This document shows positions 26,663-35,838 of a stretch of DNA of 35,838 bases, one piece after another. Within the stretch, counting starts at the first letter, position 1. Each line of letters opens with the position of its first letter. Below the pieces are notes generated by a model. The model was not told the DNA's origin. It ran no database searches and saw only the letters and a list, made by a program, of their open reading frames with translations. Made by a program: the position numbers and the translations under genes. Source of the DNA: an uncultured Lachnospiraceae bacterium (lineage in GTDB: Bacteria; Bacillota; Clostridia; Lachnospirales; Lachnospiraceae); contig ONCT01000028.1 in the NCBI GenBank assembly GCA_900316395.1, positions 1-35,838 on the forward strand. Reading direction: 5' to 3'.

Positions 26663-29600
26663 TTACACATATCGCTCAAGCATTGCAAATAACGCATCTG
26701 GTTCTACTGGCTTGGACAAATGTGCATTCATTCCTGCATCTAAGGATAGCTGAACATCCTCATCAAAGGCGTTAGCAGTAAGGGCAATAACCGGAATATT
26801 CGCATCCTTCCTATCTGTAGCCCTAATTTCCTCGCAGGCTTCCAAACCATTCTTTACAGGCATTCTAATGTCCATAAGAATTGCATCGTAATATCCTTCC
26901 TTGCTGTTTAAGAACATTTCAAATGCCTCTTCACCATTAGTGGCAACATCAACCTCAATAGCCTTAAGATTAAGAATCTGCTTCATAATCTCAGCGTTAA
27001 TTTCCATATCCTCCGCTAGGAGTACCTTCTTGCCTGATAAATCTACATGGGACTCGTCAACTATCTTGCCCTTGCTTCTCTTCTCTGTAAGCACATTAAC
27101 AGCCTTGAGAATTCCACCTGCAAATAAAGGCTTAGCAATAAACTCATCCACTCCCGCCTCCATGGCAGTCTCCATGATTTCATCCCAATTATATGTAGTA
27201 AGAAATATCGCTATTTCATCATGTCCATAGCTTCTTCTTATATCCTTAGTTAATTCGATACCATCCTTATTAGGCATCTTCCAGTCAAGGAATGCGTATT
27301 TGTAAGGGTTCATAAGGGATGATTGCTTATTAATCATCATCATGGCATCCTCAGCATTAAGGGCAATATCAGCCTTAACTCCCAGCCTTCCTAGCACCAT
27401 TACAGCGTGCTCGCAGGCCGTCTTGTCATCGTCCACAACAATAGCGTATGCTCCCTCAAGCTCGTCCTCCATGGCATTACCATCATCACATATTCCAAGA
27501 GGAATTCGAATCTCGAACTTGGTTCCTTTGCCCTTCTCACTGTCAACCTCTATGCCACCACACATCATATCTATAATATGCTTGGTAATTGCCATTCCAA
27601 GACCAGTGCTTCCATAGGCATTGCTTGTTCCTTCCTTCTCTTGCTCTCTTTAACCAGTGCTTTTAGCAATGGTTTGTTAACGAACCGCCCTTAGGAGTAT
27701 ACTTTACGGCATTGCCAAGGACATTGATTATAACCTGCTTAAGCTTCATATCGTCTCCGATATAGTCATCATCAAGACTACCCTTGACGCTACATTTGAA
27801 CTCAAGCCCTTTCTCTTCACACTGGGACTCTGTCATTGTATTTACTTGTTCAAGCATACTACTAAATGAGAATTTCTCCTCATTAAGCTGACTGTTACCT
27901 GACTCAATACGACTTATGTCAAGAATATCATTTATAAGGGAGAGAAGATGCTTGGCGCTATCGCCTATCTTAATTAAAGTATCCTTAGTCTCCTCATCTA
28001 AATCCTGTCTTCTTAGGGCAATGTTATATAGACCAATTATGGCATTCATCGGAGTCCTTATCTCGTGACTCATATTAGATAAAAATGCTGTCTTGGCCAT
28101 GTTGGCTCTCTGAGCTTCCTCAAGAGCCCTTGCAAGCATCTGACTTCTTTCTTCTTCAACAACGCTAAGGGATTCATTATCACTTGAAGCGCCATTATAT
28201 TGCTTAACAAGTCTATGTAAAATGTCCTTAAGATTGCGATATTCCTTAAGAAGGAATGGTGTATCCCTTCTAACCATATCGTAGTCCTTATTCTTGCCGG
28301 CCTGCTCTAGTGTCTTGGCCTTTTCGAATATTTCCTCTGCTCCAATTGCGCCGGAGGTACTCTTAAGGGAATGAACATTGAGTATGTAATTCTCCCAGTC
28401 CTCATTCTCAACATATTCTTCTATCTGCTTCGACTTAGTCTCAATAGCAAGCTCATAAGTCTCTAATGCGAACATGTAATCTTCTGCATCACCACAGTAC
28501 TCTAATCCCTTCTTAGGGTTGAGCTGCGGATAAGTAAGGATTGCCTTAGGAAGCTTATATAATTCATCATCCTCATCATCATTATCATCAGACATAATTA
28601 CAGAATCTGCAGGCAGGTATTTAAGCATCATACCCTCCATCTCATCCACATTTACAGGCTTGGTAAGATAATCAGTAAATCCTGCATTGAGAAGCTTCTC
28701 CTTATCACCTGCCACCGCACTTGCAGTAAGAGATATTATAGGAGTTGTGGCGTACCTTTTCGGGAATCTCTCCCTTATCTCATTAAGAGTCTCTATTCCG
28801 TTAAGGTTAGGCATTCTGTAATCTAGGAATACCAGGTCATAGTGCTCCTTACCGAACTTCTCTATACATTCTCTTCCGCTTACAGCCACATCAATGTGCA
28901 TTCTTGAGCGGCGAAGAAGTCCCACAATAACCTGAAGGTTCATAGGAGTATCATCTACTACAAGAAGGCGCATTCCAGGAGCCGTAAGGAATCCCTTCTT
29001 CTTAATAATTCCCTGATTCTCATCAACATAGGTATGAAAATCAATGTCACCAATAGTTGTATTATCAGCCACCTTCTGAGTTACACTGAAATAGAACTTA
29101 GAGCCAACACCATATTCACTCTCAACCTTCAATTCACTATCCATTAGATTAAGCAGCTGTCTTGTAATGGCAAGTCCTAAGCCTGCACCCTCGATAGAAC
29201 GAGTCTTCTTCAAGTCAAGTCTATCAAATGGTTCAAATAGCCTCTCAACATCTTCCTTTCTAATACCAATTCCTGTATCAGTAACTGACACCGTAAGAAC
29301 AATCTCATCCTCGCTCTTTTTCTCATAGGCTATGTCGCAGCTGACACACCCTTTTTCAGTGTATTTTACAGCGTTAGTAAGAAGATTAGTTATAATCTGC
29401 TTTAATCTAACCTCATCACCATATAAGGATTTAGGCATTGTAGGATCAACTGTAAAGTCAAGCTCCAATCCCTTAGCCTCTGTACGAAAACGCACCATAT
29501 TGTAGAGATCCACCACAACTGATGGTATGTGATATACCTCCGATTCAAGCTCCATCCGTCCTGTCTCGATTTTAGAAAAGTCTAATATATCACTTATTAT

Positions 29601-30266
29601 TCCAAGAAGGCTCACACCGGCCTTCCTTATATTCTCAGAATATTCTAGAATCTCTGATTCATCAGTTTCCCTTTGAATCATCTCATTCATTCCTAAGATG
29701 GCTGTTATAGGCGTTCTTATCTCATGGCTCATATTAGACAGGAATGCACTCTTAGCCTCATTAGCTCGGCGCGCCCCTTCTAATTCTTCTTTTAGTAAGT
29801 CAGCTCTTTCCTTCTCTTCTCTTGCCAACTTAATATCGGTAACATCGGCAATGAATACATAATACACACTACCTATCCCAGGAACATTTGCAAGATGACC
29901 ATAATCACTTACCCATCTAATCTGGCCGTCCTTGCGAGGAATTCGATAATCAACATAATCTAGCTTCTTGGCATTGTCCTTCTCCTGAATCTGATCATCA
30001 ATTGATTTCTGAATAGTATCAAAATCATCAGGATGCACCATTCCCTTGAAGGAATTGCCTACGAACTCTCTGAATTCTTCCACCGTCTCGCATCCGTATA
30101 TATCGCACACAGCCTTGTTTACATACAGAATCTCGTAAGGTGGCTCCTCACGATATATAAAGCATCCACCTGGCATCTGCTCGGCGAACCACTCTAGGGC
30201 AGACATATCATGCTCTTTAGAGTCAATATTCTCTAGTTCTTCTTCAAATGTTCTGTTTCTCTCCAT
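26663..30266 (-). pseudogene. Hybrid histidine kinase, disrupted in second ATPase domain
   Basis: Two reading frames (30266-27663 and an open frame running into 27595-26663) together encode one large hybrid kinase. Order: PAS (about 25-148), HisKA 1 (His181 in SNMSHEIRTP), HATPase 1 (DTGIGI, GAGLGLAIT), REC (Asp482), Hpt (His632 in VHSLKSTSGAIG), HisKA 2 (His734), and the first part of HATPase 2 up to KYTPKGGS. There the frame runs into LTNHC and a stop. The other side resumes in a different frame as EQEKEGTSNAYGSTGLGMAITK, then two receivers (Asp104 and Asp242 of the downstream frame). By comparison with HATPase 1 about 40 residues, including the DxGxG ATP-binding box, are missing. The first kinase module is intact and may still act. 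An assembly error is the main alternative. Confidence 0.85.
27650..27680. other. Imperfect palindromic scar at the kinase disruption
   Basis: The non-homologous junction is a 31-base imperfect palindrome bounded by TTAA on both sides, with TTAACCA-TGCT opposed by AGCA-TGGTT. Its left part contains ACCAGTGCTT (27653-27662), an exact copy of ACCAGTGCTT at 27602-27611 in the adjacent GSTGLG-coding region. This suggests a template-switch insertion joined to a deletion. Confidence 0.55.
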
Positions 30267-30322
30267 AGCCTGTTACCTCATATAAAATGTTAAATAAAAA
30301 CCCTAACACTTTATTTTTGCAT

Positions 30323-30328
30323 ATTATA
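30323..30328 (-). promoter_or_regulatory. -10 element upstream of the hybrid kinase
   Basis: TATAAT on the minus strand, in CCTATAATATGC, lies 57 bases before the kinase ATG and just past the hydA terminator. No good -35 can be assigned; the correct distance falls in the terminator T run. Confidence 0.4.
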
Positions 30329-30342
30329 GGAAGTTTTTCAAC

Positions 30343-30372
30343 AAAAAAGGAAGGGATATAACCCCTTCCTTT
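30343..30372 (-). terminator. Terminator of the hydCBA operon
   Basis: On the minus strand AAAGGAAGGG pairs perfectly with CCCTTCCTTT across a 7-base loop and continues as a T run, 49 bases after the hydA stop. Confidence 0.9.
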
Positions 30373-30420
30373 ATTAGCTTACGCTTAATATTTTAATCAT
30401 TTGCCTTGCAAATAATCTCT

Positions 30421-32187
30421 CTAGTTAAAGCCTTCTCTTGCCTGATATGTTGTATGAAGAAGCTCATGTGCCTTATGTGAGTTAGGCTCACCTAAGAACT
30501 TATCATATAACTCCTTAATCTGAGGATTGTTATGAGACTGTCTAAGGGCATTTCTCTCATCCTCTGAATATAGGGCATCAGCTCTCTTCTGTCTGTAAGT
30601 ATCAACAATATCATTGTCCTCATTAGGTAAGAAGCAGCTTCTAACCACCGGCTGTCCGCCACCGTTGACGCAGCCTCCCGGACATCCCATAATCTCTATA
30701 AAGTGATATTTGCTCTTGCCGGCTCTTATATCATCAAGGAGTACCTTGGCATTCTTCATACCATGAGCAACTGCTACATTGACAACAGTTCCGTCTATAT
30801 CGAGGGAAGCCTCCTTGACTCCTTCAAATCCTCTTACTGCTTCGAACTTAATAGCCTCGTGCTCTTTGCCTGTAAGAACGAAGTAAACTGTACGAAGAGC
30901 AGCCTCCATAACACCACCTGTAACACCGAATATTACGCCGGCACCTGTATAATCACCCATAATATCAGCATCATATTCTTCATCAGGAAGTCTGTCGAAT
31001 AAGATTCCCGCTCTCTTAATCATTCTTGCCAGCTCTCTTGTAGTAAGAACAGCGTCAACATCAGGCAAACCGTCTACCGCTGCGTTTTGCTCTCTCTCCT
31101 TCTCGAACTTCTTAGCTGTACAAGGCATAATAGATACAACGAATATATCCTTAGGGTCGATGCCCTTCTCCTTGGCATAATACGACTTGATAATCGCACC
31201 CTGCATCTCATGAGGTGATTTGCATGATGACAGATGATCCAACAGATCGCCATAGTTATACTCTGCGTAGTTAATCCATCCCGGAGAACAGCTTGTTATC
31301 ATAGGAAGTACTCCGCCATTTTTAATTCTTCCGAGAAGCTCTGTTCCTTCCTCCATAATAGTAAGGTCAGCACCAAAGTCAGTATCATATACCTTGTCGA
31401 ATCCAAGTCTCTTAAGTGCTGCAACCATCTTACCTGTAACAGGAGTTCCAACCTTCATGCCGAACTCTTCACCAAGAGCTGCTCTTACAGCAGGTGCAGT
31501 CTGAACGATTACATGCTTACCTGCCTTCATAGCCTCATCAATCTTGCCTATCTCAGACTTCTCCATTAATGCACCTGTAGGACATACGCTTACGCACTGA
31601 CCACAGAGGATACACGGTGAATCCTTCATAGAGCGATTCTGTGCAGGTGCAACAATCGTATTGAAGCCTCTGTTCTCGAATCCCAGTATTCCCATACCAT
31701 GAGCATTCTTACATCTTTCAACACAACGACCACACAGGATACACTTAGATGTATCTCTTACAATTGATGGTGTAAGGTCATCATAGGTTGTAGGTGTCTT
31801 AGAACCTACGAATCTGTCTTCTCTGGCACCCGTAGCATAAGCTACATTCAAGAGTTCACATTTGCCATTCTTATCACACTGCTGACAGTTCTTATTGTGA
31901 TTAGAAAGTAACAATTCAACAGATGCTCTTCTTGCCTCAGATGCCTTAGGAGAAGAAATCTTAATCTCCATTCCATCATTTACCGGATATACGCAGGATG
32001 CAACAAGTCCTCTTGCGCCTACTACCTCAACGAGACATACACGACAAGATCCCCTGTTACATTCTCCATGATTAAAAGTACAAAGTGAAGGGATCTCATA
32101 ACCACACTCTTTGGCAGCTTCAAGGATTGTTAATCCCTCTTCTACCTCATATGGGATGCCTTCGATTTTGATATTTATCTTAGCCAT
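30421..32187 (-). CDS. hydA: [FeFe] hydrogenase catalytic subunit (HydA, bifurcating-type)
   Basis: The H2-activating subunit, 588 residues. In order: an N-terminal 2Fe-2S domain (Cys in CTFNHGECNRGSCRVC), a His/Cys 4Fe-4S motif (HNKNCQQCDKNGKC), two 4Fe-4S clusters (CILCGRCVERC and CILCGQCVSVCP), the H-cluster domain and a C-terminal small-subunit-like helix region. H-cluster motifs are TSCSPGW, MPCTAKKFE and EIMGCPGGCVNGGGQP. The first has Ser where the commonest form is TSCCPGW; this form is, as I recall, found in NADH-linked HydA of related gut bacteria. AGGAGG sits eight bases before the ATG at 32187, favouring that start over the ATG two codons upstream. It is last of hydC-hydB-hydA. 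No maturation genes are in the window. Confidence 0.96.
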   Translation of the reverse strand: MAKINIKIEGIPYEVEEGLTILEAAKECGYEIPSLCTFNHGECNRGSCRVCLVEVVGARGLVASCVYPVNDGMEIKISSPKASEARRASVELLLSNHNKNCQQCDKNGKCELLNVAYATGAREDRFVGSKTPTTYDDLTPSIVRDTSKCILCGRCVERCKNAHGMGILGFENRGFNTIVAPAQNRSMKDSPCILCGQCVSVCPTGALMEKSEIGKIDEAMKAGKHVIVQTAPAVRAALGEEFGMKVGTPVTGKMVAALKRLGFDKVYDTDFGADLTIMEEGTELLGRIKNGGVLPMITSCSPGWINYAEYNYGDLLDHLSSCKSPHEMQGAIIKSYYAKEKGIDPKDIFVVSIMPCTAKKFEKEREQNAAVDGLPDVDAVLTTRELARMIKRAGILFDRLPDEEYDADIMGDYTGAGVIFGVTGGVMEAALRTVYFVLTGKEHEAIKFEAVRGFEGVKEASLDIDGTVVNVAVAHGMKNAKVLLDDIRAGKSKYHFIEIMGCPGGCVNGGGQPVVRSCFLPNEDNDIVDTYRQKRADALYSEDERNALRQSHNNPQIKELYDKFLGEPNSHKAHELLHTTYQAREGFN

Positions 32188-32200
32188 TTTCATCCCCTCC

Positions 32201-34084
32201 TTATTTCTTTATAATAGCCTTAACTTTACATGCTGCCATACAAGCTCCACACTTAACACACTTGTTAGGATCAATCTCCATTGCAGGTAATTTCTTACCA
32301 GGAGCGATGTAGTCTGTCTTAGATATTGCATCAGCAGGACATCCTCTGGCACACATTCCACAGCCAATACATTTCTCCTTGTCAATAGCATATTGCATTA
32401 GCTTCTTACATACGCCAGCAGGACATTTCTTATCCTTGATATGTGCAATATATTCATCTCTAAAATGTGAAATTGTAGAGTTAATTGGGTTAGCACTTGT
32501 CTGTCCTAAAGCACAGAGGGAATTAGCCTTAACTGTCTTAGATAGCTCCTCTAATTCATCAAGGTCTTCCATTGTTCCGTTGCCCTCGGTAATCCTTGTA
32601 AGAATCTCTAACATTCTCTTAGTACCGATACGACACGGTGAACATTTACCACAAGACTCATCACAGATAAACTCCATGTAGAACTTAGCCACATCAACCA
32701 TACAGTTGTCTTCATCCATAACGATGGCTCCACCAGAACCCATCATTGACCCTTTAGCAACAAGGTTGTCAAAATCTATCGGCTCATCTAAGAAATCTTT
32801 CGTCAGACATCCACCTGATGGTCCACCAGTCTGAATTGCCTTGAATTCCTTACCATTAGGAATTCCACCACCAATGTCATATATAAGTTCTCTTAATGTA
32901 GTTCCCATAGGAATCTCTACAAGACCTACATTGTTAATCTTACCACCAAGAGCGAACACCTTAGTTCCCTTAGATTTCTCAGTACCAACTGATGCGAACT
33001 CAGCTGCACCTTCTCTTAGGATAAATGGAACACAGGCTAGTGTCTCTACGTTATTAACGATAGTTGGCTTGCCCCACAGACCAGATACTGCTGGGAAAGG
33101 TGGACGTGGACGAGGCATACCTCTCTTACCTTCGATAGAATTAAGAAGAGCTGTCTCCTCACCACATACGAAAGCTCCTGCTCCAAGTCTGATATGTGCT
33201 CTGAAGTTAAAGCCTGAGCCCATAATATTGTCACCGAGCAATCCCTTTTCTTCCATTTGCTTAATAGCAATCTTAAGACGATTAACAGCAACAGGATATT
33301 CTGCACGAACATAGAAATATCCGTTAGAAGCGCCAATTGCGTAACCCGCAATAATCATTCCTTCTATAACTGCAAATGGATTACCTTCTAATATGGAACG
33401 GTCCATAAATGCTCCAGGGTCACCCTCGTCACCGTTACATACAACGTATTTCTCATCATTGTCCTGATTAAGTGCAAATTGCCATTTACGACCTGATGGG
33501 AAGCCACCGCCTCCACGACCACGAAGTCCTGCTTCAAGCACTTCATCAACAACCTGCTGTGGCTCCATCTCAAGAGCCTTCTCAAGTCCCTGGAATCCGC
33601 CAAATCCAAGGGCCTCATCAATGTTCTCAGGATTGATTACTCCACAACCATGAAGGGCTACACGCCTCTGCTTCTTGTAGAAATTAATATCATCCTGCTT
33701 AGCAACCTTTTCCTTAGTAGATGGGTCAACATATAGTAATCTGTCAACAACCTGTCCACCAATAATATCTTTCTCAATTATTTCTTCTACGTCGTCAATC
33801 TTAACTAGTCGATATAATGTATCTTCTGGATAAATCTTAACGAAAGGTCCTTGTGAACAGAAGCCAAAGCAACCAACCTGGTTAACTGTAACCTTGTCAG
33901 ACAGTCCCTTCTCCTCTACAAGCTTCTCGAACTTCTCTCTAATATCTGCCGAATTAGATGAGAGACATCCTGTACCACCACACAAAACGATAGCTCTCAT
34001 ACCGTTCTTGCCAGCTAACTTGTCATCAAATGCAGTTGTACAGTCATGTACTATATTATTTAGATCGTCTTTACTCTTAATCAT
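32201..34084 (-). CDS. hydB: NADH-binding hydrogenase subunit (HydB/NuoF-like)
   Basis: The flavoprotein subunit linking NAD(H), and in bifurcating enzymes ferredoxin, to the hydrogenase. The N terminus has a thioredoxin-like 2Fe-2S domain (LCGGTGCLSS and VGCFGFCSQG). The NuoF core carries the FMN/NADH sites GRGGGGFPSGRKW and GDEGDPGAFMDRS, and a 4Fe-4S motif SCGKCSPCRIGT. Two ferredoxin-like 4Fe-4S clusters close the protein (CIGCGMCARGCP and CVKCGACMAACK). The length of 627 residues fits HydB. Its ATG overlaps the hydC stop as ATGA and has AGGAGG upstream inside hydC. Electron bifurcation is inferred from subunit composition, not shown. Confidence 0.95.
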   Translation of the reverse strand: MIKSKDDLNNIVHDCTTAFDDKLAGKNGMRAIVLCGGTGCLSSNSADIREKFEKLVEEKGLSDKVTVNQVGCFGFCSQGPFVKIYPEDTLYRLVKIDDVEEIIEKDIIGGQVVDRLLYVDPSTKEKVAKQDDINFYKKQRRVALHGCGVINPENIDEALGFGGFQGLEKALEMEPQQVVDEVLEAGLRGRGGGGFPSGRKWQFALNQDNDEKYVVCNGDEGDPGAFMDRSILEGNPFAVIEGMIIAGYAIGASNGYFYVRAEYPVAVNRLKIAIKQMEEKGLLGDNIMGSGFNFRAHIRLGAGAFVCGEETALLNSIEGKRGMPRPRPPFPAVSGLWGKPTIVNNVETLACVPFILREGAAEFASVGTEKSKGTKVFALGGKINNVGLVEIPMGTTLRELIYDIGGGIPNGKEFKAIQTGGPSGGCLTKDFLDEPIDFDNLVAKGSMMGSGGAIVMDEDNCMVDVAKFYMEFICDESCGKCSPCRIGTKRMLEILTRITEGNGTMEDLDELEELSKTVKANSLCALGQTSANPINSTISHFRDEYIAHIKDKKCPAGVCKKLMQYAIDKEKCIGCGMCARGCPADAISKTDYIAPGKKLPAMEIDPNKCVKCGACMAACKVKAIIKK

Positions 34085-34572
34085 ACAGCTGCACCTCCTG
34101 CTTTTCTATAAGTGTCAACAACTTCCTGCACCTTATCAACAGTCATCTTAGGATATACCTTGCCGTTAATAGATACTGCAGGTGCAATACCGCAGGCTCC
34201 GATACAACGAAGCGCATCTATTGTGAACATACCATCCTTAGAAGTCTGTCCTGGCTCAATCTCAAGAATCTCAGAGAATTTGTCAATAATCTGCTGAGCT
34301 CCCTTGACATAGCAAGCTGTACCAAGGCAACATCCAATAATGTATTTTCCCTTTGGCTCGAGAGAGAAAAATGAATAGAATGTTACCACGCCATATATCT
34401 CAGCTACTGAGATACCTGTTCTGTCTGAGACAATCTGTTGTACCTCTAATGGAATGTATCCATACTCGTTCTGGATATCACTTAAGATCATCATTAGAGG
34501 AGTCTTCTCATCAACATATCTGTCGCAGATTTCGTTAATGGTTTTGACACCATTCTCACTAATACCACCCAT
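34081..34572 (-). CDS. hydC: NuoE-like hydrogenase subunit (HydC)
   Basis: A 163-residue thioredoxin-fold 2Fe-2S protein of the NuoE/HydC family. The cluster ligands are in CCLGTACYVKG (which matches the family C-x4-C spacing) and in CIGACGIAP. IYGVVTFYSFFSLEPKGK is the usual conserved stretch before them. It starts the operon, with AGGAGG six bases before ATG and a promoter 55 bases upstream, and ends overlapping hydB by four bases. It would pass electrons within the trimeric complex in the cytosol. Confidence 0.95.
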   Translation of the reverse strand: MGGISENGVKTINEICDRYVDEKTPLMMILSDIQNEYGYIPLEVQQIVSDRTGISVAEIYGVVTFYSFFSLEPKGKYIIGCCLGTACYVKGAQQIIDKFSEILEIEPGQTSKDGMFTIDALRCIGACGIAPAVSINGKVYPKMTVDKVQEVVDTYRKAGGAAV

Positions 34573-34610
34573 AATTAACCTCCTGTATTAATTATTATTT
34601 ATCCTTCAAG

Positions 34611-34623
34611 TTCCCTATGGGAA
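34611..34623. promoter_or_regulatory. Palindrome at the hydC transcript start
   Basis: TTCCC-TAT-GGGAA is a perfect 5-3-5 inverted repeat beginning two bases downstream of the predicted -10 on the minus strand, where a repressor or start-site hairpin could act. It does not resemble the Rex operator (TTGTTAA-n4-TTAACAA). Confidence 0.35.
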
Positions 34624-34624
34624 T

Positions 34625-34653
34625 AGTATAACAAATAATACACAATTTGTTCA
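34625..34653 (-). promoter_or_regulatory. Promoter of the hydCBA operon
   Basis: On the minus strand TGAACA (34653-34648) and TATACT (34630-34625) are 17 bases apart, matching four and five of six consensus bases. The box is about 55 bases before the hydC ATG. The remaining intergenic sequence (34654-34872) holds the terminator at 34736-34769 and nothing else I recognise. Confidence 0.6.
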
Positions 34654-34735
34654 TACTTTTTTTGAAAACTTTAAATAAGTTACACTTCCTGCAAATTGCG
34701 TATAGCACAATGTAGTTATCAGCATTGTCGTACAT

Positions 34736-34769
34736 AAAAAAGGAAACTGTATATCCCGATACAGTTCCC
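34736..34769 (-). terminator. Terminator downstream of the Ca-binding-like protein gene
   Basis: On the minus strand GGGAACTGTAT pairs with ATACAGTTTCC (one G-T pair) around a 6-base loop and is followed by a run of seven T. It lies about 104 bases after the stop at 34873. Confidence 0.8.
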
Positions 34770-34872
34770 TGAAATTATTATTATTTGTATTGTGATGTAT
34801 GTGGCTATTACTAATTACACATATTATTGCCTGCAAATCAATGCGATTAATTATGTCGACTTCCTTTACGTG

Positions 34873-35826
34873 CTAACTGACCAGGTCCACATGAGCCATG
34901 GTGCCGGCGCTTCCGTCTTCGTGAAGATAGAAGCCGCTCTTCCTAATTACGGCATTAGTATCATTGTTATCACTAGTCAGAGAAAATGTTGAATTCACAT
35001 TTCCAAGATATAGAGCACCTATATCCTTATCCTTAAGGGTGTATAAAGACTTGGTTCCATCAGAGTTGACCTGCCATAATCTCAGCTTGTCGAAGACTTC
35101 ATCCGCTTCATCAATCCAGCCGTTGCCGTCGCTGTCATAAGCCGACAAATCCTTGAAGCCGTCGCCGGACTTGGTGCCGAAGAGCTCGCTTCCATCGTCA
35201 ATCTCGCCATTGCCATTAATGTCTAATGCAAGAAATGCGCTTGACGAGCCTAGCATGGAGATGGAATCCATCTCGCCGTCAGTATCAAGGTCGAATTCGA
35301 ACTTCATATCCTCAACAGCTGTTGGATTAGAATCAAGGTTAATAACTAATGGGTCAATGTACTTAAGACCTGTCTCGTAGCTCTCACTGTATTCTGCCGC
35401 GAAGCTTCTACTCATAGATACATCAATTCCAAACTCAATCTCTCTTCCGTCTGCTGTTACAACCTTGCCCTGAGTCGAGAAGTTAGTTGTCTCGCTCTCA
35501 TAGTAGCTGGCAGTATGATTCATACTTAAAGAGTACGCGCTCGGAGACATGCCACCATAAGATGACATCAAATCTCCCAATGACTCACTGCTTCCTCCCA
35601 TGTGCTTGAAGAAAAGTAATCTAAATAAGAAATTCATTGTCTTGAATCTCATTATTGTAAGATCATCGTCTGATAATTGCTGCGAATCAGCATTAGTCTT
35701 CTCTATACTTTGTGGGGAGTAGTTAGTTGTTATGCTTTCATCCGGTTTTCCTCCTTGAGCTGCTCCTGTCATTCCTTCAGCATTCCGCTTTCTCCTCCGC
35801 CGGCTCCTCCCCGCTCCGGTCCGCAT
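34873..35826 (-). CDS. Acidic protein with EF-hand/dockerin-like Ca-binding loops; N terminus unsure
   Basis: Function unknown. The C-terminal half carries Asp-rich loops of the DxDxNGxxD class: FDLDTDGEMDSI, ALDINGNGEIDDGSELFG and YDSDGNGWIDEADEVFDKL, which likely bind calcium. Before these lies a region typical of a widespread Clostridia protein family (FSTQGKVVTADGREIEFGID, then VSMSRSFAAEYSE, then DPLVINLD). No signal peptide or membrane segment is seen. The first 20 residues (MRTGAGRSRRRRKRNAEG) come from GC-rich sequence at the window edge with an in-frame stop just upstream, and look unlike protein; an in-frame ATG at MTGAAQGG is an alternative. A strong AAGGAGG follows but leads to an ATG in another frame, so a frameshift or edge artefact is possible. 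Confidence 0.7.
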   Translation of the reverse strand: MRTGAGRSRRRRKRNAEGMTGAAQGGKPDESITTNYSPQSIEKTNADSQQLSDDDLTIMRFKTMNFLFRLLFFKHMGGSSESLGDLMSSYGGMSPSAYSLSMNHTASYYESETTNFSTQGKVVTADGREIEFGIDVSMSRSFAAEYSESYETGLKYIDPLVINLDSNPTAVEDMKFEFDLDTDGEMDSISMLGSSSAFLALDINGNGEIDDGSELFGTKSGDGFKDLSAYDSDGNGWIDEADEVFDKLRLWQVNSDGTKSLYTLKDKDIGALYLGNVNSTFSLTSDNNDTNAVIRKSGFYLHEDGSAGTMAHVDLVS

Positions 35827-35838
35827 CGCTCGTCACCC

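Noticed and set aside
26663..27595. Independent double-receiver gene with ATG at 27595
   Set aside because: The open frame continues upstream into GSTGLG kinase sequence and the ATG has no good ribosome site; it is best read as the tail of the broken hybrid kinase, although it could still be expressed.

Overview
The window is AT-rich, low-GC Bacillota DNA, most likely a Lachnospiraceae chromosome near the Butyrivibrio/Pseudobutyrivibrio/Roseburia group. This is inferred from gene content: a trimeric NAD-linked [FeFe] hydrogenase, a FapA protein with DVSxYA-type repeats, a CdaR-like regulator in front of ftsEX, a eukaryote-like IleRS, and strong AGGAGG ribosome sites throughout. No taxonomic marker was searched. 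All genes but one are on the minus strand. There is no phage, transposase, CRISPR array, rRNA or tRNA that I can see.

Layout, read in the direction of transcription (high to low coordinates). (1) 35826-34873 is a secreted-type or surface acidic protein with Ca-binding-like DxDxNGxxD loops; its N terminus lies in GC-rich sequence at the window edge. (2) 34572-30421 is the hydCBA operon for a NADH/ferredoxin-type [FeFe] hydrogenase, with a promoter in front and a terminator behind. (3) 30266-24547 is a phosphorelay cluster: a giant hybrid histidine kinase broken inside its second ATPase domain, a stand-alone receiver, and a REC-Hpt-pseudoREC-REC protein. (4) 24461-18200 holds a DUF4190-like membrane protein, ileS and glgP, closed by a terminator. 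(5) 18026-12654 is a surface-glycan block: nucleotide-sugar pyrophosphorylase, polyprenyl-phosphate sugar transferase, GT2 glycosyltransferase and a DUF2804 protein. Two hairpins that share a loop flank the last two genes. (6) 12520-11333 is a PLP aminotransferase. (7) 10177-11277, the only plus-strand gene, is a GT2-TPR glycosyltransferase divergent from a class B sortase (10079-9198). (8) 9197-8811 is a non-coding stretch with four DnaA boxes and a palindrome. (9) 8810-103 is a tightly packed run: CdaR-like regulator, ftsE, ftsX, ctpA-type protease, prfB with its programmed +1 frameshift, an Hpt protein, a repeat-bearing FapA protein and a REC-HD-GYP phosphodiesterase.

The genes fall into four themes: fermentative H2 and redox metabolism (hydABC); multi-step phosphorelay and c-di-GMP signalling (broken hybrid kinase, receivers, Hpt proteins, HD-GYP); cell envelope and division (ftsEX, Ctp protease, sortase, glycan assembly); and translation (prfB, ileS). 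The observations that most deserve checking are the DnaA-box cluster away from any dnaA gene, the pair of hairpins with a conserved loop but unrelated outer stems, the scar in the hybrid kinase, and the 26-residue repeat array in the FapA protein, which shares an operon with a release factor and an Hpt protein.
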